Position numbers and translations under genes: made by a program. Under the pieces are notes generated by a model that made no database searches, had not been told where the DNA came from, and saw only the letters and a program-made list of their open reading frames with translations. Positions 1 to 11,128 of a stretch of DNA of 64,000 nucleotides are shown one piece after another; the first letter of the stretch is position 1, and every line of letters starts with the position of its first letter. Origin of the DNA: Synaphobranchus kaupii (lineage: Eukaryota > Chordata > Actinopteri > Anguilliformes > Synaphobranchidae); NCBI GenBank assembly GCA_029718625.1, contig CM056380.1, forward strand, positions 39,435,608 to 39,499,607, written 5' to 3'.

Positions 1-92
1 TGTCCTGCTTTTCTTTTTGTCTGTACAAAATATATATATTTTTTATCCTTTCCATTTATAATTGCGTATGTTTCAGTGCTTTGTTTAATCTA

Positions 93-525
93 CAGACGAG
101 TGACAAATTAAAGAAAAAAAACCCTGCAGTCTGGCTCTGGTATGCTGGGGGGGGGGGGGGTAGTGGTAGTGGTCTCTTCCAGGATGACAGTGCCCCCATC
201 CACAGGGCACGAGGGGTCACTGAATGGTTTGAGTATGAAAATGATGTGAATCATATGCTATGGCCGTCGCAGTCACCAGATCTCAACCCAATTGAACACC
301 TATGGGTGTGGACCGATGTCCAGACAGCGCTCCCCACCACCATCATCAAAACGCCAAATGAGGGAATATCTTTTGGAATAATGGTATTCCATCCCTCCAG
401 TATAGTTCCAGAGACTTGTAGAATCTATGTCAAGGCGCATTGAAGCTGTTCTGGCGGGTCATGGTGGCCCAACACCTTACTAAGACACTCTATGTTGGTT
501 TTCCCTTTAATTTGTCACCCATCTG
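93..525 (+). mobile_element. Tc1/mariner-type element, non-autonomous, with transposase C-terminal remnant
   Basis: Terminal inverted repeats (CAGACGAGTGACAAATTAAA at the left, its near complement ending at 525) are flanked by TA on both sides (91-92 and 526-527), the normal Tc1/mariner target duplication. Inside, about 170-330 reads as the end of a Tc1 transposase, with the [15 protein letters not shown] block that holds the last catalytic acid of the DDE/D triad. A poly-G run at 148-158 and the 433-bp length show a deleted, inactive copy. It ends 36 bp before the splice acceptor of the ZNF365 exon. Confidence 0.8.
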
Positions 526-561
526 TATATGTATGATAATGAAAGTTAGTCTTCTTTCCAG

Positions 562-1227
562 GTCATTAATGAGATGCAGCAGAAGTTGAGTGTGAGGAAC
601 TTCCCACTGTGCAAAGAGATCAGGGATCTTCCTTTCCGCTGCCCCAGGTGCGGCGAGGGCGAAAGGTTCAGGAGCCTGTCGTCCCTGCGGGCCCACCTGG
701 ACTACAGCCACACCTACCACACCCTGCACGATCTCAGCCCGCACACCAGGTGGCGCCCCGCGGACGCTCTGCTGCCAGACCACAGGAAGGCCAAGGACGG
801 TGGCTGCACGGAGAGGTGCAAGAGAGCGCGCGCGGACACCCGCGCGGATGAGGGCTGCCTGAAACTGGGCGCGGTCACGGTAGTCGGGCGTGTCCCTGCG
901 GACGAGCGGCGGGAGGAGGGGGCACCCGAGGAGGCGAGGGGTGGCGGGACCCCCGGGGGCCTGCGTGCCGCGCAGGCTGGGGGAGATGCTGAGGGCGGCG
1001 GACGGCACGGCGGAGGGGCGGCTGCAGAGGGTGAGCACGGAGCTGGCCCGGGCCGACTCGGAGCTCCTGCGCCACCGCGCCCGCTCCGAGCACCTGGCGC
1101 AGGAGAAGCGAGAGCTCCGCGAGCGGGAGAGGGCACTCAGCCGGCAGGTGGACACCGCCGTCATGGTGATCGCCGCGCTGCGCCAGCAGCTCTCCGTATC
1201 CGAGCAGGAGCTGGAGAGAAAGGAACA
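562..1227 (+). CDS. znf365: ZNF365, first coding exon (zinc finger plus start of coiled coil), apparent frameshift
   Basis: The acceptor is TTTCCAG at 555-561; translation starts at ATG 574 (MQQK..., as in human ZNF365). Residues 20-50 hold one C2H2 finger with ligands C23, C26, H41 and H46, followed by the family phrase FRSLSSLRAHL. The second half, in another frame (about 960-1227), gives the coiled coil with ERALSRQVDTAVMVIAALRQ, close to the human RERALNRQVDVAVEMIAVLRQ. The exon ends at the donor GTGAGT (1228), phase 2, matching the next exon. The two halves are one base out of register: frame 2 is closed by TAG at 881, so the shift must lie between about 881 and 975, where there are G and C runs. 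That could be a base-call error or a real lesion. ZNF365 acts in centrosome and genome-stability processes in mammals; the function here is inferred only from homology. The middle of the exon is very GC-rich. Confidence 0.85.
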
Positions 1228-1580
1228 GTGAGTCGCTGTGGCTTCTTTTCATCAGCTTTGGCTTCATTGTCTCTTTCTCTCTGTTTATCTGTCCATCATC
1301 GGTATACATGTGTATATACTGTATCTGTCTATGTCTGCCTGCCTCTCTGTATTTCTGTCAGATAGCCAGGCATAGATGGATGTGTATACGTCGATATCAG
1401 TCTGTCCATTCATTTATTGGTGTAGCATCCAACGCTTGCACTATGCAGGAAGTCCCCTATCGTCCATCTCCAGTACCTGTTTAATTGAGCCGCACAACTT
1501 ATCACAGAAAAGTCAACTAAGCGAAACTTACAATAAAGACCCTATTAAAGAACGCTGGCAGTGAGTTACTTTCAAACATC

Positions 1581-1826
1581 GGGCGGCAGTGTAGTATAAT
1601 GGTTAAGGAACTGGCCTTGTAACCGAAAGGTTGCAGGTTCGATTCCCAGGTAGGACACTGCCGTTGTACCCTTGAGCAAGGTACTTAACCTGAATTGCTT
1701 CAGTATATATCCAGCTGTATAAATGGATAATATGTAAAATAATTTTTTTTTTAAAAATGATAAAACGTTGTGTAAGTCGCTCTGGATAAGAGCGTCTGCT
1801 AAATGCCTGTAATGTAATGTAATGTA

Positions 1827-1827
<1 letters not shown>
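1581..1827 (+). repeat. tRNA-derived SINE with TGTAA-repeat tail
   Basis: A pol III box A-like start (GTAGTATAATGGTTAAGG) and box B (GGTTCGATTCCC, 1636 onward) are followed by an unrelated body. The 3' end has the L2-type tail (CTCTGGATAAGAGCGTCTGCTAAATG) with TGTAA repeats at 1808-1827. A long C run follows directly (1829-1858). It lies in the intron between the two ZNF365 exons. Related copies are at about 6895, 13255 and 32600. Confidence 0.85.

Positions 1828-1828
<1 letters not shown>

Positions 1829-1858
<30 letters not shown>
1829..1858. repeat. poly-C run of about 30 bases
   Basis: An almost pure C homopolymer just 3' of a SINE. Its length in the assembly should be treated as unreliable. 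The rest of the intron (1859-2680) shows no other recognisable feature apart from a short CT-rich stretch near 2280-2330. Confidence 0.9.
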
Positions 1859-1859
<1 letters not shown>

Positions 1860-2680
1860 CCCCCGCCCCAGAGCTCTATTATGCAGCACAAGTCAGCATC
1901 ACAGACAACTCAATCAGAGAGGAGCAGCAAGTGCATGCACCTTCTGGCCATAGCACAAGGTACATATCTTACAAAGGAACTAGGAAGCTCTCAATTTTTG
2001 TCTCCCCCATGTGGAATTAAAAAGAGCTGTGAATGTTAAAGAAACCCTAAACAGCTAAAACTTAGTGTTTTTGGTGTATGATAAATAAATGCATAAGTAG
2101 TAAGATGTCCACACTGAAATTTGTATTGTTTATTTAAACATGGTCTCGATGACAGCATGCAGCTGTTTTGAGTAAACACTTCTCCCTTTTTTTGACTAGC
2201 CAGATGGCTAACCAGTTCACATATTTAAAATGCAGTAAGAAATCCCAATAGGTTCAGTAACTGCTTGGTGCTGCCTTCATCTCTGTCTCTCTTTCTCTTT
2301 TTCTTTCTCTATCTATCTCTCTCTCACTCAAAAGAAAAATACATGTATATGAGGGCTGGAGAATTAGATGTTATATTACACCCTGGGCTGTTTCTTTGAA
2401 GTATGTTTTTTTAATTTTTTATAAAAAGGTTTTTGCTGATGTCATTTAAACTCAGTGGAATTGGTGTGGACAATAAAACTCCTGTGAAGTATCTTGATTT
2501 ATCTATGCAGCTCTATCATGTGGCACTGGCAGAAGATCTGAAGGCTGCCGTTCCTGTAACTGCCAAGGCCTAAACTTTGGCAGCCTCGTCACAGAACGAT
2601 CCAGAAGAAATAAGCCTTCTCATTTCCCATCTTGTTCATTCCCCCATTTCCCCCATCTTCTTGTTTTTAATTAATTCCAG

Positions 2681-2852
2681 GGAAGTTATAACAATTCATC
2701 ACTTTCTGGAGGCAGCTGTTCAGCATGAGATGTGTGGGAAAGTACGGCTTCAAAACTTCATTGAGAATCTCTTACAACGTATCTCACTGGCAGAGAGGCT
2801 TTTGAAATACTATCAAAGCACTTCCGGTTGGCCCAACTGCACAACTCACTCT
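2681..2852 (+). CDS. znf365: ZNF365, second coding exon (coiled coil)
   Basis: Acceptor TTAATTCCAG ends at 2680 and donor GTAAGTAA starts at 2853. The first base completes the split codon (CA|G, Gln) left by the exon at 562-1227, so the two exons are phase compatible. The 57 following codons read EVITIHHFLEAAVQHE... then GKVRLQNFIENLLQRISLAE and KYYQS, matching the human ZNF365 block HFLEAAAEKEVQGKARLQDFIENLLQRVELAE. This is the helical, probably dimerising part of the protein. The exon ends in phase 0. I could not find the basic C-terminal exon(s) of the mammalian protein downstream, so the gene model is incomplete. Confidence 0.9.
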
Positions 2853-5800
2853 GTAAGTAACCCAAAGGATACCACCTGTCTTCAACGTGCGGATGTTGGA
2901 CTGTGACACTTTTAAACCATACAGTCTGTACTAAAACCAAGGATATGGATTCTAACAACATGCATACCCTGCCTGCTTCTGTAAGCAGTATGGTCCAATG
3001 TCCCTGCCTATTGTCGCCTAAAAAAAACATTTGAATACTTCAGCAGGGCTCCCTTATTTATGATTTCTATCCTTTAACTGGGCTGTATCTTAGTATTCAA
3101 GACAGATTTGTTATTTGTATTTTCTTTCAATTGAGGGCTCATCTTAGATTTATCTCAGAATTAAGTGAATACATTTTGAATGGTGTTCACTTTTGATTGC
3201 CATTTATTCATTCGAAATGTGGTCACAAAATCACTACTGTCTGGCTTTGTGGGCTGAGTGCTGGAGTGGCACATATGTTGGCCATTAGGAAAATTAGTTT
3301 TGAAATTGAGAGGTAACTAGCGGCCAGAGTCGGCTGGGGGAGGAAGTAGAAAATGGAAGGCAATTTCCAATATTTATTTTCCACAATGTCCATCTGTTGA
3401 GGCCACTTAAGAGATAAGATCAGGAAGTGCCCGTCAGAGCTTCATTTTTAAGGGGATGAAGCAGAAACGTCCTTGTAAGCTCGTATCATTTCGTCTTCTT
3501 TCCAGCTGTCCCACACCATTGAAAATGGACCTCTGAGAATAACCAAAAGCAGGTAATTGCGGTGAAAGTTTTTATTGCAGGAATAGCAAATCTCAGAACT
3601 TGCAGATAGGTGGTTGTGATAAATTTTTTCTCCTAATTTAATTTGAAAATCCCACATTGTCATGTGATTGATATGCTTCTTTACATTCAGCATGTAATAT
3701 GCCGTGTAGATCTTCTGCCTTTTCTTATAGGTGTCATGAGCCACAGTGAAAAAATCTGACACTGTAATTACAGGTCGGCAGGCGGTCTCCTGGCAACAGA
3801 GGACCCCACGGAGAGGAGGGAAACTTCAGATCGAAAAGGGCGGTCTTTTTCAAAATCGCCCAGAGAGAGCCAGGGACACTTCCTTGACTACAAGGGCGAA
3901 GTGAAGAGTCAGTGCAGACAGTTGGCCCACTACGAGGTCTAAGTATCCTTGCCCAGAGGGGGTTGCGCCCTCCGGTTGAAATGATCCAGAATATTCTAGA
4001 ATGTAGTATAGTGCCATGTTTTTTGTTAGCCGTTTGAATGTTTGCATCCCAGGACTGCAATTGTGTCTGAAGCACTGAGTCTGTGGCAGAAGCCTCTGGC
4101 CTCCTAGTGAGGGAGAACGCCATTTTGTCTTTCAGCTTCTTTCCCTCGCGTGTACTAACGTTGGGAACCGGCGAAGACAGACCGAAGATGGCTGTCCGTA
4201 CCTAAAAAGGACCGTTGAGTTGAGAGACCTTTCTCTCCAAGTGAATTTAACATTTGGCCTTTGGGAATCTGGTTTTAATGTACACATCTCTGAATGTAAC
4301 AAAATATTTAATCGATTGTTTAACGTCATTGAATATTGGTTTTCATATTGTCAGCTGGAATAGCAACTGAAACAACTGAGTGTTATTCTCTCCAAACAGT
4401 TGTTTTTCCCAAATGGCGTTTCTCATACACAATATTAGGCAGGTTGCTTCTGTTTACAATGTGACACACTCCGTTAAAGGTGTGAATGTTTGTAAGCTTT
4501 TGTAAGAGATCAGTCTTATGGTTAAAATGACCTTAGAATGTTATGTCTTGTTTATAGTGTACTTTGTATTTTTTTGATACTGCGTATTCATAAAAATTGA
4601 ACTGTGGATAATTGGTAACTAAAGATAATTATACACTATGGTTTTCTGAATGCATTACTTTGAATAGTGCTATCATTATTATGGTATTGTTGTTTATATG
4701 CTTTTTGCTGTCCAATTCTGAATATAGAGCAATACTGTGCAATAGCATAAAAATTTTTTTTTTTTCTCTAAACTGATACTCCTCTACGTCCAACACTGTG
4801 TTTATACTGGAGAGCGAAAAATGCCAATGACTGCAAATTTTCACTCGCAACTCATACTACTGAATGTTAAGTAATCATTAGAATCTGAGACTGTGATATT
4901 ATGGTTTTGTATATGCCTCTGGTAGGTTTATTTTTGTAGATGGCCAGATACTTTTGGTCCAGCCTTTCTGAAGTATTTTTAAATCACAATATTAAATGCA
5001 TGACCTGGTGATTTGCATATTGTTGAATCTGCATGTGCTTCTTTAGATGGTAAAACCTGTATTACGATATAGTAACTTGCACTACGTACTGTGGACAAAG
5101 TATATTTTTGTGGCGAAAAATCTTGTTGGTCCAAAAGAAAAACAATGCAGGTTTCTATATAAAACAATACACCTGACAATCAGACAGATGAAACAAATGT
5201 GCTAACTTAATGTTTAGTTTTGTCAATTGAATATTGTGTAATATCTCATATAATAGGTATTGATATTATATATGATATATATTCTAAAATCAAATATTTT
5301 TTGATGTTGAGTCCTGTTGCTTTTGAATTCCATTTAAGTGGGCAATGTACAAGACTAGTCACTTGTGTATGTGTGCCTCCACTTGAACAAATGTAGCCTT
5401 TGAAACACTGTGAGAAACACAACACTGTATATTCTTACTTTAAAATTGTGTTGCTCTCCTTCAAATCATAAAGAATAAAGTTTTAAATGATTTCCTTTAG
5501 TCTCTTAGCTGTGTGTGCAACATACAATCAATGTGGCTTTAATTTGCCTTAACTACCTAACAGTGTAGTCACTCAATGTATGGAAAAATGCTCTCTTTTT
5601 CCAACCCATAATTTTAAGATCATTATTTTATGCCTGGGTTAATGGTATTTTTAAAAAGGCATACTTGTTGTGCCAGTGAAATTACCAGCTTCTGTGGAGA
5701 GAAGTGCTCGGGCGGGGTTTTGTCGCTCTGTCACCGTGCTTTGTTTGTCTCCATGCTAGGCTTTGCTCACCAGTCCACAAGAAGTGTCTTCGTCGTCGCA

Positions 5801-5948
5801 GCCACGTGCGACCGGCTTCACCTCGTGAAGCATTTAAAACCGTGGCAGACGTTCCGGAAACCTCTCTTGCCCTCCGAGTGCTTTTTTATTCCACCTCTTG
5901 TAAGGCTCCGGTTCCTGAACTAGCAGTGACATTTAAAACCCTGTTATA
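2853..5948. other. ZNF365 downstream intron/intergenic, no gene recognised
   Basis: AT-rich sequence with short open frames only and no recognisable protein similarity. A slightly GC-richer island at about 5690-5900 has open frames in two phases, but no acceptor in the right phase to continue ZNF365. An AATAAA lies near 5473. Confidence 0.6.
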
Positions 5949-5950
5949 TA

Positions 5951-6472
5951 CAGTACTGTGCAAAAGTCTTAGGCGCATGTAAAAAAAATATGTTTCTTTC
6001 AAAAATAATGACATTTCTAAATTAAGTTTCTAAATATTAAACAATTGACTATAAAAATCAGTAAACAGTAAAAAGCTAAATCAATGCTAAATCAAATCAA
6101 TATTTGGTGTGACCACCCTTTGCCTTTAAAACTGCATCAATTATCTTAGGTACACTGTTCTGCATTTTTATAAGAAATGAGCTGGTAGGTTGTTCCAAGC
6201 ATCTTGGAGAACTTGCCACAGTTCTTCTGCAGACTTTGGCTGTCTCACTTGCTTCTGTCTGTTCAGGTAATCTCAGACAGCCTCGATAATGTTGAGACCA
6301 GGGCTCTGTGGAGGCCATACCATCTGTTGCAGAACTCCTTGTTCTTCTTTTCGCTGAAGGCAGTTCAGTTAATGTTTGGAAATCTAAAATTTGCTCTCAT
6401 CTTCAAGCACACTAATGCAGAAGACAAAAAATAAACATCTAAGAAAATGCCTAAGACTTTTTCACAGTACTG
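5951..6472 (-). mobile_element. Tc1/mariner element, deleted, transposase C-terminal remnant on minus strand
   Basis: Terminal inverted repeats CAGTACTGTGCAAAAGTCTTAGGC (left) and its near complement ending at 6472 are flanked by TA at 5949-5950 and 6473-6474. On the minus strand about 6310-6100 reads as the C-terminus of a Tc1 transposase (SPGLNIIEAV, AEELWQVLQDAWNNLPAHFL) with in-frame stops. It is 522 bp, so most of the transposase is gone. Confidence 0.85.
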
Positions 6473-6857
6473 TATGCTCTTCAATTTCTCAATTAGGTTG
6501 TTTTAATGCTAAAATAACAACTTATCAATTAATGTTTACCGTTATTGATATTACACCACATTCTATCATAATATTGAAAACAAAAATAACAGTGACAAAA
6601 GATTGTGCCAAATCTTTGCCTAATATTGAAAAATGTATATTGGAGATGAACTGTAGGTCTTTTACAGTGTGCAGGGGAACCATGCCAGTCAAACGGCTCT
6701 GTTTGACGGGCAGCGCTGGCTGTTGGCTTAGTGCAGGAATAGCTGACACTTTGACACCATCCAGACGGTAAGTAAACTGGTAAAAGCAAGGTTAGGAGCT
6801 GAGGACAACACATAATCCAGTGTAGCAGTGAACAACCATTAGTTATCTATACTGTAA

Positions 6858-6873
6858 CTGCCCTCTAGTGGTG
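6858..6873. promoter_or_regulatory. CTCF-like motif
   Basis: CTGCCCTCTAGTGGTG resembles the reverse complement of the vertebrate CTCF core (CCACNAGRGGGCAG). Motif match only; no evidence of occupancy. Confidence 0.3.
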
Positions 6874-6894
6874 ATTGGGTAATTTGCACAGAGT

Positions 6895-7050
6895 GGAATA
6901 GTGGTCACTCATTGGTTGTGGGTTCAATTCCCTGCCATCGTGCTGCTGCGGTGTATTGTACCCTTGCACAAGGTACTTAACCTGCATTAATCCAGTAAAT
7001 ATCCAGCTGTATTAATGCATTCAATGTGGATAAGAGAGTCTGCTGAATTC
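6895..7050 (+). repeat. Diverged tRNA-derived SINE
   Basis: Box B-like GGGTTCAATTCCC near 6921 and the SINE body (TGTACCCTTGCACAAGGTACTTAACCTG, then CCAGCTGTATTAATGCATTC) are shared with the copy at 1581. The tail GTGGATAAGAGAGTCTGCTGAA is mutated. It is older than the 1581 copy by eye. Confidence 0.7.
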
Positions 7051-7059
7051 CAAAATGTT

Positions 7060-8038
7060 AATGTGTGTGTGAGTGTGAATGCATAATGTTGGGAAAAGTA
7101 GGTCATCTAGCCCCCAAGGATTTCAATCAGACTCAAATATTTAATCATTAGCATTGGTTTCAGAAGTGTTCTCATCAAAATTACAAGGATGCAAAGGGGG
7201 GGGGATGTAGTTTTTTTTTTTTTTTTGTTGATGAAAATTTGATTTGTTGACTCCAGATGTTATGTGAGCCATTACATTGGTCAATTTAAGAGTATATTCA
7301 TATATATTATTTTGACATAATAAATGAATTAATAATAATTCACCAATGGATATCAACCTCACTCGATATTCTATCCAGCTCTGTTCAATTTCTTTCAAAA
7401 ACTCACTTGTCGAAAGGCTCTGATCAATTAAAAACAAACACAAATTAATATTACCAAATCTTTTCAAAAAGGCTGTGCAGCTGTTTCTAAATTTAAACTG
7501 AACCTTTGTGTATAGACAGAAAAATACAAACTGTGATCTAGCTATACACTTTATATTGTGTGGTTATGTGGAATAATTGTGTGTGTGTATATATACCTAT
7601 ATATACGGGTCAGGTTTAATAAATATTATGCCCTTTCGTCTTCTTAAAATTAAGTTTTAGTCCACTAGATGGCACAAAATCTTAACAGCAGACACCATGT
7701 GACCAGCTGTTGGGCTGAAAACTGGCTTTGGAAGCTGAAATCATCGTGTTTCATAGTCTGTGTGTATACATAATTTTAAGGGTGCATCAGTAAAACACAG
7801 ATTGTGCGGTGTTAACTAAACAAACACACAGAAGAGAATCTTTTGTCATTTATCTTTTTGTAATAAATGAATGCATCCCCAATAGTTATGTGGACTTTGT
7901 GTACAGTTTAATAGATAAATCTACTTTATGTTTGTTAGTTTTTTTTTTTTTTGATTATCATGATGGGTTAGTGATATGAATAATGAAATGTATAACTTAT
8001 GTTGTGGATGTTTTTACAATTGTCCACAATGCACAGTA
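7060..8038. other. Intergenic/intronic stretch, no gene seen
   Basis: AT-rich. It contains a G run and T run near 7195-7225 and a short TATA-rich stretch near 7580-7605. CCACTAGATGGCAC at 7662-7675 matches the CTCF core consensus well, but no binding data are available. No open frame with recognisable similarity. Confidence 0.5.
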
Positions 8039-8046
8039 CCACCAGC

Positions 8047-8585
8047 CAGTAGCGGCTGCTGAGCTGAAAATCGAGGAGGCAGAAAACTTCCCTTTAAACT
8101 GATTATTGGTCGCAATCATTTTCCAATCATTTTCCTTGATTAAAACGTGTGCCAACAATCTGAGTAATAATTTGCAGGTGAAGACACAGCTTCTTTCTTC
8201 ACAGCATGATAGGGAGATTAAATGAAAAAGTACACTTTACGAGAAAAGCACAACCTGCAATAAAAATAATCTAACAAAAGCTGAGCTTTAAGATCTTTTA
8301 ATATCCATGAATATTCTCGGAATTAGAGTGTGAAGAACGAAGAGCACATGTATCCACAATTATAATGTTGATTAAAATGTGCACAATTTTGCGACGCTAA
8401 TTAAAATTATTTAATTACTTGCCTAATAACCTAATTGAGGAGAACTGGCTACATTTGATGGCATTGAGTAATTTGTGAATTAAACACTGTGGCCTATTGT
8501 CAATCAAGGAAAATGATTGAGACCAATAATCAGTTTAAGGGGAAGGTTACTGCCTCCTCAATTTTCAGCTCAGCAGCCACCACTG
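8047..8585. mobile_element. hAT-type MITE with perfect 8-bp target duplication
   Basis: Ends CAGTAGCGGCTGCTG and CAGCAGCCACCACTG form terminal inverted repeats that continue for about 80 bp (shared AAACTGATTATTGGT and CAATCATTTTCC blocks). CCACCAGC is present immediately outside both ends (8039-8046 and 8586-8593), the 8-bp target duplication expected of hAT elements. There is no transposase in the 539 bp, so it was moved in trans. Confidence 0.9.
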
Positions 8586-8593
8586 CCACCAGC

Positions 8594-10955
8594 TACAAAT
8601 GATATGAAACGGCACACCTTGACATAGCATATTGTCCTTCATTTATTTGGAAAGAATCGCATTTTGGCAAATCCTTAAGACTTGTGGGTATTGTATTTCC
8701 ACACAGATAATGGCACACAGGCATGTTTTAAAGTATTTCGGTTTTTATTTCCTGTATTAGTCAACATTCATCTTTTGTTGGTTCATACAGCTCATCGGCG
8801 AGTGTTTCTGTGTAGCGAGTTTGAAGTCTGTGCACAGCACATTAATATCATTCAGAGATATCACTCACCATAAAACTTTGCACTTTGTTCTTTGAGCAAA
8901 CAAAAAGCTTGATTCAGTGTTGTGAATGAAATGTGTAGTTCATTGAAGGCCTGTCATGTGGTCTTTGAGGCAGCTCGGTGAGTTGGCTCTCCCTTTTCCT
9001 CTGTTTCCCAGAAAAGGTCACAGAGGTCACACCGCTAGTATGAATGAGGAAGTTGTGGATGAAGAGACAGAGTACAGAAAAACTCCAACTGTGCAGACGG
9101 CAACAATACCATTGTTGAAATAGGATTAGGTGACTGTTGATTGCGTGATGCAATGGCATCACTGGTTTCTCTTGACTCGAAAGCAGAAGCAAAAGCAAAG
9201 CTAGCGTGCTAGTTTTTAAGTTTAGGCTTAGTGTTGTCAAAGAATAATGATGCAAATACATTAAAAGCATATGCAGGAGCAAGGTGTAACTTAACAGAGT
9301 TCAAAGTCACAAGTGCGTAACCGAATCTGTCATCAAACTCACCCAGGGCTGCAAGAAGTCTGCTGTTGACAAAGATCAGTGCACCCTTAGTTTTGTTCAG
9401 TGAACAATATGGTTTTGCTCAATTCAGATACTTGGCATGTAGAGAATCTTTATTTAGTCAGGTCACTTGAGCCCAATAAAACTCAAAGTTTAGCAAGCTT
9501 TAGTTTTGTTTTTCATACTGTCACAGAAATTATATATAACAGTATACACGTGCGGCACAGCATTCACAAGCATGACCATCAATAACAGACTTCCGTCTGG
9601 GTAGATAGCAACTTCAACAAAGCCATAAACAACATCTGGCATCCATGTAGGCCAATATCCACTGTGCACTGTTAAGTGATCTATAACAAATTTTTATTGA
9701 AACGGAAAATTGTTTAGTTGAGCAGACTGTGCTGCAGTTGATTATTTGAATGATTCTGAAGCTAGCCCCTTAGAGTAAGTTGGGCGCTATTCAGTGGCAT
9801 GTTCCACTTGTAGGAAACAAGGATATGTTATAGGGTCAAAGGTCAAATGTCAGAAGGAATTACAGAAAGTACAGGAGATTGTAGATTTTAAGTATGGTAT
9901 CTTTAACGGTTTTATGGCCACCGTCTCTCTGCACATGAATTAAAAGATATACTATGAAACAGAGGTTTTGTACTTTACAACTTTGGCATTGTTTTTATTA
10001 GAAAACTGGAGTTAGCAAGTATATGAAAGACAAATCCCTTCTAAATTGCTGTTTGTTAATAAATTACTGTCTTTGCTTATGGCAGTATCCCGATAAATCA
10101 TTGCACATCTTCAAACTAGCCAAAAGCAACCTTGGAGAGATTATGCAATAGCAGAGTTTTCTTTAAATTTTTTCGCACATATCAATTTTGTCAGCTGTGA
10201 AGTTTAAGCTCTAAAGGAGAGGAAGCAGCATGAAAAGAAAATCACCAAACAGACGAATATAAAACGAGCATGGGCGTACGAATAATAAAAAACTGTTTGT
10301 CTTGTGGTAAATGCAGCACACTGACTGCCGTTCCTTCAGTTCTATCAGTGCCAATCTGAAGGAAGGGTTAAATGGATATACTGCTCCACATGGCATTAGT
10401 TACTTTGGAAGGACACTGATTCAGCGTGGAGTATACAGACATGCCAAAGCAGATGGTGGTTGTGCTTGTCGGAAAGGTTTGAAAAAACAGCATCTGCTCT
10501 TCATTTGAGACACGTTGGCTGTGAAAGAACTAGAGTACATTATCTGTATCTCTTCAACCAACAAATTATCCATATCTCTGTTACTAGTCAGAAAATGGGG
10601 GGTGTGTCTGTTTGTTTTTTAACAAATACACCTGTTGATGTGACAAAACTTATTAAAATGTGCTTCATTGTGCACTACAAATGACCTTTGTTTAACTTCC
10701 TCCTTAATGTTCAATTCTGCCACTAGTCTCATTTTAGTAATATCCTCCATATATCATTGGTCATTTCAGGAAGAGCAATTTGGGTTTGGATGCACGTAAG
10801 TAATGTAAATTTGTACATCTGTATTTATGTAACATATGCTTAATGAGATGTGTAACTGATTTTCAAGTAGAGATTTTGTTTTTGCTACGGATTTATAACA
10901 AACTTCTTCGCGTGTGGGTGCTTACTTTGTGTGGACATGTGTGTGCATACGAGTG
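8594..10955. other. Non-coding stretch, no gene seen
   Basis: Ordinary AT-rich sequence. Open frames are short and without recognisable similarity. No clear inverted repeats or SINE boxes noticed. Confidence 0.5.
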
Positions 10956-10961
10956 TCTGTC

Positions 10962-11128
<167 letters not shown>

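Noticed and set aside
490..1309. Arg/Ala/Pro-rich proteins on the minus strand of the ZNF365 exon
   Set aside because: Shadow frames of a GC-rich coding exon; the plus-strand frames carry the real similarity.
1590..1660. tRNA gene
   Set aside because: Box A and box B are present, but the sequence cannot close a cloverleaf and continues into a SINE body with an L2-like tail; the same holds for the copies at 6895, 13423 and 32831.
5630..5982. ZNF365 downstream exon with KKCLRRRSH resembling human PKCLSRGH
   Set aside because: No acceptor in the phase left by the exon at 2681-2852 leads into that frame, and the similarity is limited to a few residues.
6669..6768. ZNF365 exon (TTTTACAG ... GTAAGTA)
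   Set aside because: Good splice sites, but the phase-compatible frames contain stops and no similarity is visible.
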